A stretch of 36,757 nucleotides of DNA from a virus. The position numbers and the translations under genes were made by a program. Positions 24,992 to 31,770 of the stretch are shown piece after piece. The number at the start of each line of letters is the position of its first letter. Position 1 is the stretch's first letter. The notes under the pieces were generated by a model. The model was not told the DNA's origin. It did no database searches and worked only from the letters and a program-made list of their open reading frames with translations. Location of the stretch: the IMG/VR virus record IMGVR_UViG_3300019487_000061, positions 1-36,757 of that record; one strand, given 5' to 3'.

Positions 24992-26056
24992 TCAAGCTGC
25001 CGACTTCGCGCTCTCTCCGATGATCTCCGAGAGGGCCTGCAGGACGGTTCGCATGTCGGCCGTGCTTCCGTCCGCGAATCGCACGATGATCTCCTGCGAT
25101 TCGCTGGCCTGAGCTTCTACCTCGTGACCCTCCGGTGTGTCAAGGGGCTCGGCTTGCGGCGCGTCCGCTTCGGGCACCACCGGCGCAGCGCTCGCATCCG
25201 GTTCGGGAGCGGGATCGGGCACCTCGCGCAGGTCGGCTTCGGGCTCCGGGTCTTCCTTCGTGACGTCCAGCACGTCGGGCGCCATGCGCTCGCCGCTCTC
25301 GTTCCGCAGGTGCACCGTCACGCGCTCCGCGGGGTCCGCGCTCTCGTGGATCGCGCGCAGAATCCGCTTCGGGATCCAGAGGTTGTCGCCGCGGTTCCCC
25401 TTCGAGCCCCAGGCGTCGAGCAGCTCCTCGCTCCACTCGCGGAGCGGCAGCGTGTCCACGCCCGCCGAGCGCGCCTCCACGAGTGCGTTCGGGTTCGCCG
25501 GGATCGGCACGAGCGAATACTCGAGCAGCTCCTGCTCGAGGAAGTCGATGCCGTAGGGCCGGTCGTCGTCCTCGACGAACTGCCACACCTTCGGGATGAA
25601 GCCCACCGAGCAGGCGTGCATGAACTTCTGGCGGTAGAGCTCATAGAGCGCGTCGGCCAGCGGGAGCACGCCCTGCGGCGTGAACTCCATGAGGCTCTTC
25701 AGCTGATCGCCCTCGGTGAACTCCGCGAGCGAGCGGCCCACGACCGGCGCGGCGATGTTCCACGAGTCGTGCCCGAAGAGCACCACGGGGTTCTTCCGGT
25801 ACTGCTTCATCTCCCAGCCTTCGACCTTCACGCTGTCGTGCATGCGGTCGAGCGTGTCGTCGCTGATCGCGAAGAGCATCTGCCGGCGATCGGGGTCGGG
25901 CTTGCGCTGGCCCTTCTGGTCGGAGGGCAGCACCTCGGCCACGCCCAGCTGGAAGCTGCAGGCGACGGCGGGGATCGGATCCGGGGAGTCGGCGGCGCGC
26001 GCTTCCATCACCTGTCGGAAGCGCTGGGCGCTGATGAACTTCGACCCGTTGGGCAT
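24992..26056 (-). CDS. HK97-family prohead protease (S78)
   Basis: A 354-residue protein. I chose ATG 26056, which has GGAGG five bases upstream and lies after the portal stop; the frame is open upstream into the portal gene. The protease core (residues about 35-190) shows NPVVLFGHDSWN with the catalytic His, then YELYRQKFMHACSVGFIPK with the catalytic Ser in the usual SvGF context. The C-terminal 130 residues are acidic, Pro/Glu-rich and end in a helix. Family members cleave scaffold domains of the major capsid protein. Gene order portal-protease-capsid is standard. The long acidic tail may serve as an internal scaffold. Confidence 0.85.
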   Translation of the reverse strand: MPNGSKFISAQRFRQVMEARAADSPDPIPAVACSFQLGVAEVLPSDQKGQRKPDPDRRQMLFAISDDTLDRMHDSVKVEGWEMKQYRKNPVVLFGHDSWNIAAPVVGRSLAEFTEGDQLKSLMEFTPQGVLPLADALYELYRQKFMHACSVGFIPKVWQFVEDDDRPYGIDFLEQELLEYSLVPIPANPNALVEARSAGVDTLPLREWSEELLDAWGSKGNRGDNLWIPKRILRAIHESADPAERVTVHLRNESGERMAPDVLDVTKEDPEPEADLREVPDPAPEPDASAAPVVPEADAPQAEPLDTPEGHEVEAQASESQEIIVRFADGSTADMRTVLQALSEIIGESAKSAA

Positions 26057-26079
26057 TCCCACCTCCACCAGCGCGGTTG

Positions 26080-29000
26080 CTACGCGCTGCGTTGACGGAC
26101 GCGCTCGATTGCATCGAGAACCGCTGTCCGCTGCTCCGAAAACGCGCCGCGGGCGGCCTCGACCGCCTGTGCCTCGAAGGAAAGCCGCTCCGCGTTGAGA
26201 CGTTTCCATGCCGCGTCGCGTTGCTCTTCGGTCGCGAGCGCGCGCTCACCCTCCGCCACGGCGGGCGCGATGATGCAGCGGCAGTTGCTAACGACGATGC
26301 CACTGGCGACCATCCACCCCGTCGTGGACTGGAGGTCGTAGACGTGCCCCGAGTAGTCGATCTGCCGGACCTGGACGATCTCATCCAGCGCTACCGCTCC
26401 GGGGTATCCCTCAAGCAGATCGCGGACGAACGCGGCGTCGGCCGTCCCGTTCTGACCCGCCGGTTGCTGAAGCACGGTGTCAAGATCCGCGGTCGTGCCG
26501 AAGCGGAGCGGCTGAAGTGGTCGAGAGCCGACCGTGCGGCTGTCACCCGTCAGTGCAGCGCCGCTTGGCGTGCCAGGCGGGGCCAGCGAGACACCATCGC
26601 CACGAAGCTCGCCCGAGCCCGCACGAACGAGCGACGTCTTCTGGCTCCTGGATTCTTCGAGGACGCGCTCGCCGCTGAGCTCACCCGCCGCGGTCTCTCG
26701 GTCCGACAGCAACTCGCGTGTGGCATCTACAACATCGATGTCGCCTTGCACCGCGACCGCATCGCCGTGGAGCTCGTCGGGTCGCGTGCGTCGCGGCTTC
26801 GACGTTCCTCTGACCGCGAGCGCCTGGAGTACCTGCTCGATCACGGTTGGGTGACGCTGTTCCTCTTGTGCTGCGACAGCGGAGGACGAACCCTCTCCGT
26901 GGACGTTCCCGACATGGGTCAGGACGTGGTCGCCTTCGTTGAGCTTCTGCGCAGGAACGAAACCGTGCGCCGTGGCTACGGGATGGTTCGGTGTCACCCG
27001 CAGGCGATACCCGTGGCGCGTGTTGAGTTCGATGGCCTTGCCCGAATAGCAGGCCCGAACGCCGGCGACGAAAGCGCCTGAGACATAGCTGCCGGGCAGG
27101 ATGCAGTTCGCGTTCTCCGCCGGGTCGTCGCCGAGCGCGCCGGGGTGGGGGCCCCGAGCGCCGGAGGGGCTCACGAAGTCCTGCTCGAGCGGGATGGGCT
27201 CGCTCTCGTCGAGGGCCTGGTGCGTCTCGCGCACCCGCTCGTCGCGCTCGCTGACCCAGTCCTTGAAGGGCATGTTCGCCTGGCGGAGGCCTTCCTGCGT
27301 GCCGAAGCCAGCGGCGGTCACCGTGGACGTCAGGCCGAGCGCGGCCGCGCGCGACGTGAGCGACGGCTCGAAGGCCGCATCGGCTGCGGTTCGCACGGCG
27401 GTCCAGCTCGAGGCCTCGACCCAGCGCTCGCTGACGGCCGTGGCAACCTGATCGCGCGTGGTCTGGTTCACCGCGCGCAGCACGTGGGCGTAGCCGTTCG
27501 CGCGCCAGTCCCGCATGCGCTGGCTCTCGGCGTCCCACGTGGCGCCGGCGCCCTCGGCCGCGAGCTTCCCGAAGTGGTCGGCCACGGCGCCGAGGATCGG
27601 GCGCAGCGCCGTGCGGAGCGTGACCCACGAGAGCGCGGCCGCGATCGCGGCGAGGATGGCGGAGAGCGTGTCGGCGTCGATCTCCGGCTCGTCGCCCTCG
27701 GCCTTCTCTCGGGCGAGCCGCTCGAGGGCGCGCTGCGCAAGCTGTCCGATGTCCAGCCGCGCGGCCTTCTGGTCCCCATCGTCCGGCGGGTCGTCCGGCT
27801 CGTCGCCCGGCTCTGGCTCGGGCTCCACCGGATCCGTGATCCCCTCCATGAGCTCGCGCCGGAACAGCAGCGTGTACGGGACCGCGTAGATTTTCCCCTT
27901 CCCGGCCTCGACGTCGCCGAAGCCCGCGAGCCCGCGCCATTCGTCCTGGGTGAAGGCCCACGGCGCCGCCGCCATCGCCGCGCGCTTCGCCTCGAGGTCC
28001 TCTTCGATCGGCGTCACGTAGTCGAGCAAGAGCGACGGGTCGCCGAAGTCGGCGACGAGCTGCGCCTGCAGCACCGCGCGCCGAACCTCGAGCCGCGGCA
28101 CGAGCACCCAACGCGCGAAGATGTAGGCCGCGGCCGTGATCGTGGCGCGGTTGCTGGTCTCGAGGATCCCGATGATCTCGGGCGGGATGCCCCACGTGTG
28201 CACGATCACGTCGCGCTCGAACCGGCGGAGCTTCTCGAGCTCCATCTCGCGCGCAGTGGCGCCGATCGTCGCGAACTCCAGCTTCTTGCTCACGAAGTAG
28301 AGCCGGAACGCGCGCCAGAAGCCGCGGGTCTGCTGCTCCATGTCGGCCTGCAGCCGTTGCGTCTGGGGCTCGGTGAGGCCATCGGCGAAGACGAGCGTGG
28401 GTTTGATGCCGCCGGTCAGGAAGGTCTGTCGCTCGAGCTTCGCGGCCATGTCGTCGACGTCGATCTCGTCGGCGAGCGCGGAGGCGATGCCCGATGCCGC
28501 GAAGTACGGATCGACGGGGCTCGGCGTCTGGATCCACACGACCTCGGTGGCCGGGAGGGACGCCTCCACGCCGTTCACGCGGAAGGTGAACGCGGGCAAG
28601 TGGTCGGTGGGGAGCGGGCGCTTCGCGCACCAGCGCGGCGGGATCGGATAGAGGGCGATCGGCATGCCCTGGGCGTCGCGCTCCTTCACGAGGATCGACT
28701 CGCCGGCGAGCTCGCCGTACACCTGGGAGAGTTGCGCGACGGTAGGGCCCGGGAAGTGCGGGTTGCCGCCCTCGATCACGTCGAGGGCGGGGTGCGTCGC
28801 GATCTCCTCGGCCTGGCCGGCGCGGGCGATGCGCCGACGTGCGGCCTGGTTCGGCGCGCGGTTCATGCGCCGCGCGAGCGCGACGCCCTCCGGCGCGGAG
28901 CGCCCGACGTCGGTGCGGGCCCCGCGCTGCAGCGTCCACTGCGTCGCGGCCACGCTGTCGGCGATGCGGCTCACCACGGCGCGGACCCACGGTGAGTGCA

Positions 29001-29220
29001 CGTAGGCCTCGACCAGGCGCGCGGGCTCCCGGCTCGCGCGGACGCCGAGGCGGCGCGCGGAAAGGAGCCCGAGCACGGAGCCTCCTCCGGCGCCCACGGT
29101 CCGCGTGGTCAGCTGGGCGTCGCCCATCTGCACCGCGCCGACGTGCTCGCGCAGCAGGTCGGCCATCGTGAGCTGTGCGGCGGCCGAGGTGCGGTTGCCG
29201 CGGCGGCTCCAGAACGCCAT
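26080..29220 (-). CDS. Portal-MuF fusion protein interrupted by an intein
   Basis: A 1046-residue precursor; ATG 29220 overlaps the upstream stop by one base (TGATG), a GTG at 29223 is also possible. Residues about 70-460 are an HK97-type portal (PTVAQLSQVYGELAGESILV, then RFERDVIVHTWGIPPEIIGI). After an acidic linker, residues about 530-705 form a MuF/SPP1 gp7-like domain (MPFKDWVSERDERVRETHQA, EQDFVSPSG, HPGALGDDPAENAN). An intein of 274 residues (706-979) sits exactly in the conserved Asn / Cys-Arg-Cys motif; the MuF end resumes as CRCIIAPA. Spliced product: about 772 residues. Portals form the DNA gate; MuF proteins are minor head proteins. The fusion of the two is known in some phages. 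Confidence 0.9.
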   Translation of the reverse strand: MAFWSRRGNRTSAAAQLTMADLLREHVGAVQMGDAQLTTRTVGAGGGSVLGLLSARRLGVRASREPARLVEAYVHSPWVRAVVSRIADSVAATQWTLQRGARTDVGRSAPEGVALARRMNRAPNQAARRRIARAGQAEEIATHPALDVIEGGNPHFPGPTVAQLSQVYGELAGESILVKERDAQGMPIALYPIPPRWCAKRPLPTDHLPAFTFRVNGVEASLPATEVVWIQTPSPVDPYFAASGIASALADEIDVDDMAAKLERQTFLTGGIKPTLVFADGLTEPQTQRLQADMEQQTRGFWRAFRLYFVSKKLEFATIGATAREMELEKLRRFERDVIVHTWGIPPEIIGILETSNRATITAAAYIFARWVLVPRLEVRRAVLQAQLVADFGDPSLLLDYVTPIEEDLEAKRAAMAAAPWAFTQDEWRGLAGFGDVEAGKGKIYAVPYTLLFRRELMEGITDPVEPEPEPGDEPDDPPDDGDQKAARLDIGQLAQRALERLAREKAEGDEPEIDADTLSAILAAIAAALSWVTLRTALRPILGAVADHFGKLAAEGAGATWDAESQRMRDWRANGYAHVLRAVNQTTRDQVATAVSERWVEASSWTAVRTAADAAFEPSLTSRAAALGLTSTVTAAGFGTQEGLRQANMPFKDWVSERDERVRETHQALDESEPIPLEQDFVSPSGARGPHPGALGDDPAENANCILPGSYVSGAFVAGVRACYSGKAIELNTRHGYRLRVTPNHPVATAHGFVPAQKLNEGDHVLTHVGNVHGEGSSSAVAAQEEQRHPTVIEQVLQALAVRGTSKPRRTRPDELHGDAVAVQGDIDVVDATRELLSDRETAAGELSGERVLEESRSQKTSLVRAGSGELRGDGVSLAPPGTPSGAALTGDSRTVGSRPLQPLRFGTTADLDTVLQQPAGQNGTADAAFVRDLLEGYPGAVALDEIVQVRQIDYSGHVYDLQSTTGWMVASGIVVSNCRCIIAPAVAEGERALATEEQRDAAWKRLNAERLSFEAQAVEAARGAFSEQRTAVLDAIERVRQRSA
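26331..26335 (+). promoter_or_regulatory. Ribosome-binding site of the antisense endonuclease gene
   Basis: GGAGG followed by 8 bases and GTG at 26344. It decides the start: the frame is open to an ATG at 26077, but that lies in the extein and the neighbouring protease start region, outside the mobile unit. On the minus strand this site encodes the Asp-Leu-Gln of intein block F, and the GTG is opposite the His codon in GHVYDL. Start signals and splicing motif therefore share bases. Confidence 0.6.
26344..27081 (+). CDS. Antisense homing-endonuclease gene inside the intein: HTH plus Vsr/EDxHD-like nuclease
   Basis: A 245-residue protein read on the strand opposite to the intein, from GTG 26344 to TGA 27081. 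Residues about 10-57 form a DNA-binding HTH (RYRSGVSLKQIADERGVGRP, then VLTRRLLKHGVKIRGRAEAE). Residues about 103-180 resemble the Vsr/EDxHD or DUF559-type PD-(D/E)xK fold: Glu106 in FFEDAL, QQLACGIYNIDVAL with Asp132, IAVEL with Glu143, then RERLEYLLDHGWVTLFLL. Related proteins I recall have FGG.WH after the Glu; here this is VGSRAS, so a His is missing. The last ~40 residues are antisense to intein blocks A and B and may be only tolerated. Plus codons are exact reverse complements of intein codons. Expected role: cut intein-free MuF alleles to drive homing. Activity is unproven. Confidence 0.72.
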   Translation: MPRVVDLPDLDDLIQRYRSGVSLKQIADERGVGRPVLTRRLLKHGVKIRGRAEAERLKWSRADRAAVTRQCSAAWRARRGQRDTIATKLARARTNERRLLAPGFFEDALAAELTRRGLSVRQQLACGIYNIDVALHRDRIAVELVGSRASRLRRSSDRERLEYLLDHGWVTLFLLCCDSGGRTLSVDVPDMGQDVVAFVELLRRNETVRRGYGMVRCHPQAIPVARVEFDGLARIAGPNAGDESA

Positions 29221-29537
29221 CACGCGCTCCCGATCACGGCGCGGAGGACGCGCTCGAGGTGCTTGTCGGCGCCGGCGTCGGCCACGACCACTATCCGCAC
29301 CATCTTGCCGGGGGCGAGCGCAGGCGGGTCACCGCTCCAGAGCGCATCGGGGATCACGCCGCGGTAGAGGCCCGAGCTCACGTGCGCGATCGGGATCGCG
29401 CTGCCGATTGCGGCGCCGTCTTCGTCGTGGAGCTGCGCGGTCACGGTGGCCGTGGTGACCGCGAGGCCGGCCTCGTCCTTCAGGTCGCGAAGCTCGAGGA
29501 TCGAGTCGCTCTTGTAGGCGAGCTCCTGGCAGGCCAC
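29220..29537 (-). CDS. Hypothetical beta-rich protein, 105 residues
   Basis: Starts with GTG at 29537, immediately after the stop of a 32-codon ORF (TGAGTG), and ends in a TGATG overlap with the portal gene. The pattern ILELRDLKDEAGLAVTTATV, TAQLHDEDGAAIGSAIPIAH and SSGLYRGVIPDALW resembles a small immunoglobulin-like or BppU-type N-terminal fold found in phage proteins that start 'D...L.l.D.dG'. A virion or assembly role is likely from context. No enzymatic motif. Confidence 0.6.
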   Translation of the reverse strand: MACQELAYKSDSILELRDLKDEAGLAVTTATVTAQLHDEDGAAIGSAIPIAHVSSGLYRGVIPDALWSGDPPALAPGKMVRIVVVADAGADKHLERVLRAVIGSA

Positions 29538-29636
29538 TCACCACCACCCGAGGGCTAGGCCGATCATGAAGAGGCTCAGGGAGACGCCGAGGGACGCGCT
29601 GGTGAAGGCGGCCGTCCAGTCGATCGTGCGCGCCAC
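29538..29636 (-). CDS. Possible single-span membrane miniprotein, 32 residues
   Basis: GTG at 29636 to TGA at 29538. The product VARTIDWTAAFTSASLGVSL continues into SLFMIGLALGWW, giving one hydrophobic helix of about 20 residues. Its stop touches the next gene's GTG with no gap, which supports translation. I see no strong ribosome-binding site, and the start could be elsewhere in the frame, so this stays tentative. A membrane miniprotein beside the packaging genes would be unexpected. Confidence 0.35.
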   Translation of the reverse strand: MARTIDWTAAFTSASLGVSLSLFMIGLALGWW

Positions 29637-29673
29637 GTGCCAGGCGTGGCGGCTGCGGCGTGCGAGCACTCGG

Positions 29674-29787
29674 CTACGAGCTGCCCACGGCCGGCGTCGC
29701 AGTCAGCCGCGGCGAGATGAGGACTACGCTCGCGCCGAGGCGCGGCGCGAGCACCAGCGTTCCGGTGAGCGTCTGCTGCCCCGGCAT
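29674..29787 (-). CDS. Possible small protein, 37 residues
   Basis: ATG at 29787 with a GGGGGAG site about nine bases upstream, stop TAG at 29674. Product begins MPGQQTLTGTLVLAPRLGAS and ends SPRLTATPAVGSS, with an internal repeat of the form 'L.l.PRL.a', which I have seen in small proteins beside phage terminase and portal genes. It lies just after the inverted-repeat region that follows the large terminase. Real but unidentified is my best guess. Confidence 0.45.
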   Translation of the reverse strand: MPGQQTLTGTLVLAPRLGASVVLISPRLTATPAVGSS

Positions 29788-29804
29788 CGGCCGAAGCTCC
29801 CCCA

Positions 29805-29915
29805 CCAGCACCGAACCCAGGCGCGCAGGCTAGCAGGGGCGGGCGGCGTCGCGAAAGGGAGAGGCCGGGCAGCGAGGTGCCACCCGGCCTCTGCGGATCC
29901 AGGGTTTCGGTGCTG
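29805..29915. repeat. Outer imperfect inverted repeat around the terminase 3' hairpin
   Basis: CAGCACCGAACCC at about 29806-29818 pairs with GGGTTTCGGTGCTG at 29902-29915, with one bulged T. Between the arms sits the inner GAGGCCGGG hairpin. The element occupies the gap after the large terminase and before the next small gene. Together the two repeats could fold as one long structured RNA, or mark a DNA site. Confidence 0.55.
29861..29891 (-). terminator. Hairpin downstream of the large terminase
   Basis: GAGGCCGGG at 29861-29869 and CCCGGCCTC at 29883-29891 form a 9-bp perfect stem with a 13-base loop. In minus-strand RNA the stem is followed by UCCCUUUCG, a weak pyrimidine tract. It lies 36 bases after the terL stop. 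It may be a leaky intrinsic terminator separating packaging from head genes. Confidence 0.45.
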
Positions 29916-29926
29916 AAGCCGTGTCG

Positions 29927-31267
29927 TTACCAGACCCGCGCGTCGCCGGTCAAGGTGTCGTCGAGCATCAGGTCGGTCAGGGCCCAGACGTAGGCGTCGG
30001 CACGGTCGGGGGAGCCGTCCCCCACGTAGCCGTCGAGCGTCATGGCGAGGAGCTGCTGCTCGAGCTCAGGGAACTCGCCCACGTGCGCGACCTTGTGCTG
30101 CTCGCAGAGCGCCGCGATCGGCTCCGCGCGCACGATCTTCCCGCGCGAGCCGTGGACCACGGTGACGGGGACGTTGGCGTCAACGGTGCGGATCGTGTGC
30201 TCGACCATCTCGCCGCCGTTGTTGATCTCGGCCACGATGCCGTCCGCCTTGAAGTGGTGATACGCCCGCACCGCGCGCGCTGCCCAGCCACCGGGCGAGA
30301 GGCGGCAGGAGTGGTCGGCGAGGACGCCACCACGGCCGAGCACGTCCTTCCCGGCAACGACGATGCCCGTCTCGTCGGCATCGTCGGTGGAGGTCGCCGC
30401 TGGGTCCACGCCGACGACGATGCGGCGGAGATCGCCGAGCTTGAGCGCGCGCGCGGCGTCGAGCATTTCCTGGGTCCAGAGCGCACCCGGGTAGTCGTCG
30501 AGCAGCTCGCCCTCGATCTCCTGGCGGCCAAGGCGAGTCCCGCCGTAGCGCTCCTGGATCATCTTCAGGAACTGCGGCGCTAGATTCTCGCGGTTATCTC
30601 GGGTGCTGCCGCGCGTCACGATGCAGTCGGCGCGCCTCCTGAGCGACGAGACGAGGCGCCCGCGCTTCGGCGTGCTGGTCGCGATGATGCGCGGGTCGGT
30701 GCCGAGGCGGATGCCGAGCTCGAAGAGCGAGAAGGCCTCTTGCGGGCTCACGATCTCGGGATTCCACGAGTCCACCTCGTCGGCCCACCCGCCGTCGGCC
30801 TGCGGGCCGCGGAAGCGCTCGGCGCGCTGCGCGGCGCGGAGGCGGATGCGCGCGCCGTTCCAGCACCGCAGGTGCGGGTTCTTCTCGTCGCGCACGACGC
30901 GGGGCGCCTGGTGTGCGGGCCAGATGCGCGCCAGGCCGGGCGCATCCTCGGTCCCGTAGACCATCGTATCCCAGACGTCGGTCCAGGTGGGCGCGGCCGC
31001 GTTCACCACGCGCCAGACGCCGGAGTCGATGCGCGCACGAACGGCCTCGGCCGCGGTGCGGGTTTTTCCCCATCCGCGACCCGCCTGTATGAGCCACACG
31101 TACCAGTCGCCGGGTGGCTCGAGCTGCTCGGGTCGCGCCCACGTGCGCCAGCTGAAGAGCACGTCAACGGTGGCGCGCAGCTCCGCCGGTTCGAGCTTCT
31201 CGAGGTACGAGCGCGCGTCAGTGAACGATCGGGTCCGCCGGGTCACCGTTCGCCTGGTCACCGTCAC
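29927..31267 (-). CDS. terL: Terminase large subunit
   Basis: A 446-residue protein. GTG 31267 is the first start; two more GTGs follow within seven codons, all overlapping the end of the small-subunit gene. ATPase part: Walker A GRGWGKT near residue 66, hydrophobic Walker B ending ADEVD (GGWADEVDSW), coupling motif IIATSTPKRG. Nuclease part: VGVDPAAT with the first metal Asp, IVAEINNGGEM in the middle and RADAYVWAL near the end with the last Asp. TerL pumps DNA into proheads and cuts the concatemer. The N-terminus has a short VTRRT tandem repeat, a product of GGTGAC-type repeats shared with the terS frame. Length fits the compact TerL class. Confidence 0.92.
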   Translation of the reverse strand: MTVTRRTVTRRTRSFTDARSYLEKLEPAELRATVDVLFSWRTWARPEQLEPPGDWYVWLIQAGRGWGKTRTAAEAVRARIDSGVWRVVNAAAPTWTDVWDTMVYGTEDAPGLARIWPAHQAPRVVRDEKNPHLRCWNGARIRLRAAQRAERFRGPQADGGWADEVDSWNPEIVSPQEAFSLFELGIRLGTDPRIIATSTPKRGRLVSSLRRRADCIVTRGSTRDNRENLAPQFLKMIQERYGGTRLGRQEIEGELLDDYPGALWTQEMLDAARALKLGDLRRIVVGVDPAATSTDDADETGIVVAGKDVLGRGGVLADHSCRLSPGGWAARAVRAYHHFKADGIVAEINNGGEMVEHTIRTVDANVPVTVVHGSRGKIVRAEPIAALCEQHKVAHVGEFPELEQQLLAMTLDGYVGDGSPDRADAYVWALTDLMLDDTLTGDARVW

Positions 31268-31661
31268 CGTCGCGGCGCTTCGCGACCCACTTCTCGAGGC
31301 GCTTGGCCGCCTCGTCGCGCTCGGTGTCGTTGACGTTCACGTGGACGTCGATCGGGTCGAAGCGCTCGCGCTGGCCGAGCTCCTGCTTCCCGAGCCAGAT
31401 GAGCATGCCGACGTTCCCGCCGACGGCGAGCTTGGTCTGCACTCGGCGGAGAGAGAGCTTCCGATCGGCGCGCGACTTGCGGAAGACGGCCGCGAGCGGC
31501 TCGCGCTGCGCCATGCGCTCGACGCTGGCCTCGGAGATCCCGAAATAGTCCGCGATCTCGGGATAGGTGCAGCCCGCGAAGACGAGCGGCCGGAGCTGCT
31601 CCGGGTGCACCCGCTCTTCCACCCGCGGCCTCCCCGGCGGGCGTCGCGTCCGATTCCCCAA
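31218..31661 (-). CDS. terS: Terminase small subunit-like protein
   Basis: A 147-residue protein starting with TTG at 31661, the only usable start. The N-terminus is basic (PPGRPRV), then an HTH-like segment (AGCTYPEIADYFGISEASVE) that would bind the packaging site. The centre (RKLSLRRVQTKLAVGGNVGM, then LIWLGKQELGQRER) is the helical oligomerisation region seen in several phage TerS proteins. The C-terminus is charged and overlaps the large subunit by about 50 bases. It sits first in the minus-strand structural operon, next to the divergent promoter region. Confidence 0.8.
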   Translation of the reverse strand: MGNRTRRPPGRPRVEERVHPEQLRPLVFAGCTYPEIADYFGISEASVERMAQREPLAAVFRKSRADRKLSLRRVQTKLAVGGNVGMLIWLGKQELGQRERFDPIDVHVNVNDTERDEAAKRLEKWVAKRRDGDGDQANGDPADPIVH

Positions 31662-31770
31662 CGAAATGGCCCCCCTACGAAATCCTAAAAGCCCTTGTTT
31701 TCCGGCTAGTTGCGTGGTAAGCTCCCCTTACATCAGGGCCGCAGGGCCCACCACCCACGGAGAGACAAGC
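31662..31770. promoter_or_regulatory. Divergent intergenic region with candidate promoters
   Basis: A 109-base gap between the terS start on the minus strand and a plus-strand start at 31771. It is clearly richer in A and T than its surroundings. On the plus strand TTGTTT (31695-31700), 17 bases, then TAAGCT (31718-31723) could be a weak sigma70-type promoter. GGAGAG at about 31759 precedes the plus-strand ATG. The structural operon must also start near here; no clear minus-strand box was recognised. Confidence 0.4.

Larger units (their letters stand above)
26284..27105 (-). mobile_element. Intein in the MuF domain
   Basis: Residues 706-979 of the precursor. Block A: CILPGSYVSG with Cys1 as nucleophile. 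Block B: RLRVTPNHPVATAHGFV with the TxxH signature. Block F: GHVYDLQSTTGWMVASG. Block G: GIVVSN followed by Cys+1, so the penultimate residue is Ser, not the common His. Splicing parts total only about 105 residues (about 65 N-terminal, 40 C-terminal). The middle ~170 residues are hydrophilic, without LAGLIDADG or HNH motifs. Wobble-position G+C there is 45 of 60 codons at 26641-26820, against 39 of 40 in the portal part, a sign of foreign origin. The insertion site is the most conserved motif of the host domain, typical of inteins. The antisense gene 26344-27081 lies entirely inside. Confidence 0.88.

Noticed and set aside
26077-26343. Longer 334-codon version of the antisense endonuclease starting at ATG 26077
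   Set aside because: The extra 89 codons lie mostly outside the intein, are antisense to the extein, and have no domain. The GTG at 26344 has GGAGG at good spacing and keeps the gene within the mobile unit.
26400-26900. LAGLIDADG or HNH endonuclease in the sense frame of the intein
   Set aside because: The intein linker is hydrophilic and I find neither motif in that frame.
26284-27105. Group I intron instead of an intein
   Set aside because: The segment is open in frame with the host protein across both junctions and has splicing blocks A, B, F and G with Cys1 and Asn-Cys ends.
27145-28995. 616-codon open frame antisense to the portal-MuF gene
   Set aside because: Same codon register as the intein antisense gene but the product is Arg/Gly/Leu-rich without motifs. 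It shows that open length alone proves nothing here; the endonuclease call rests on its HTH and nuclease motifs and start site.
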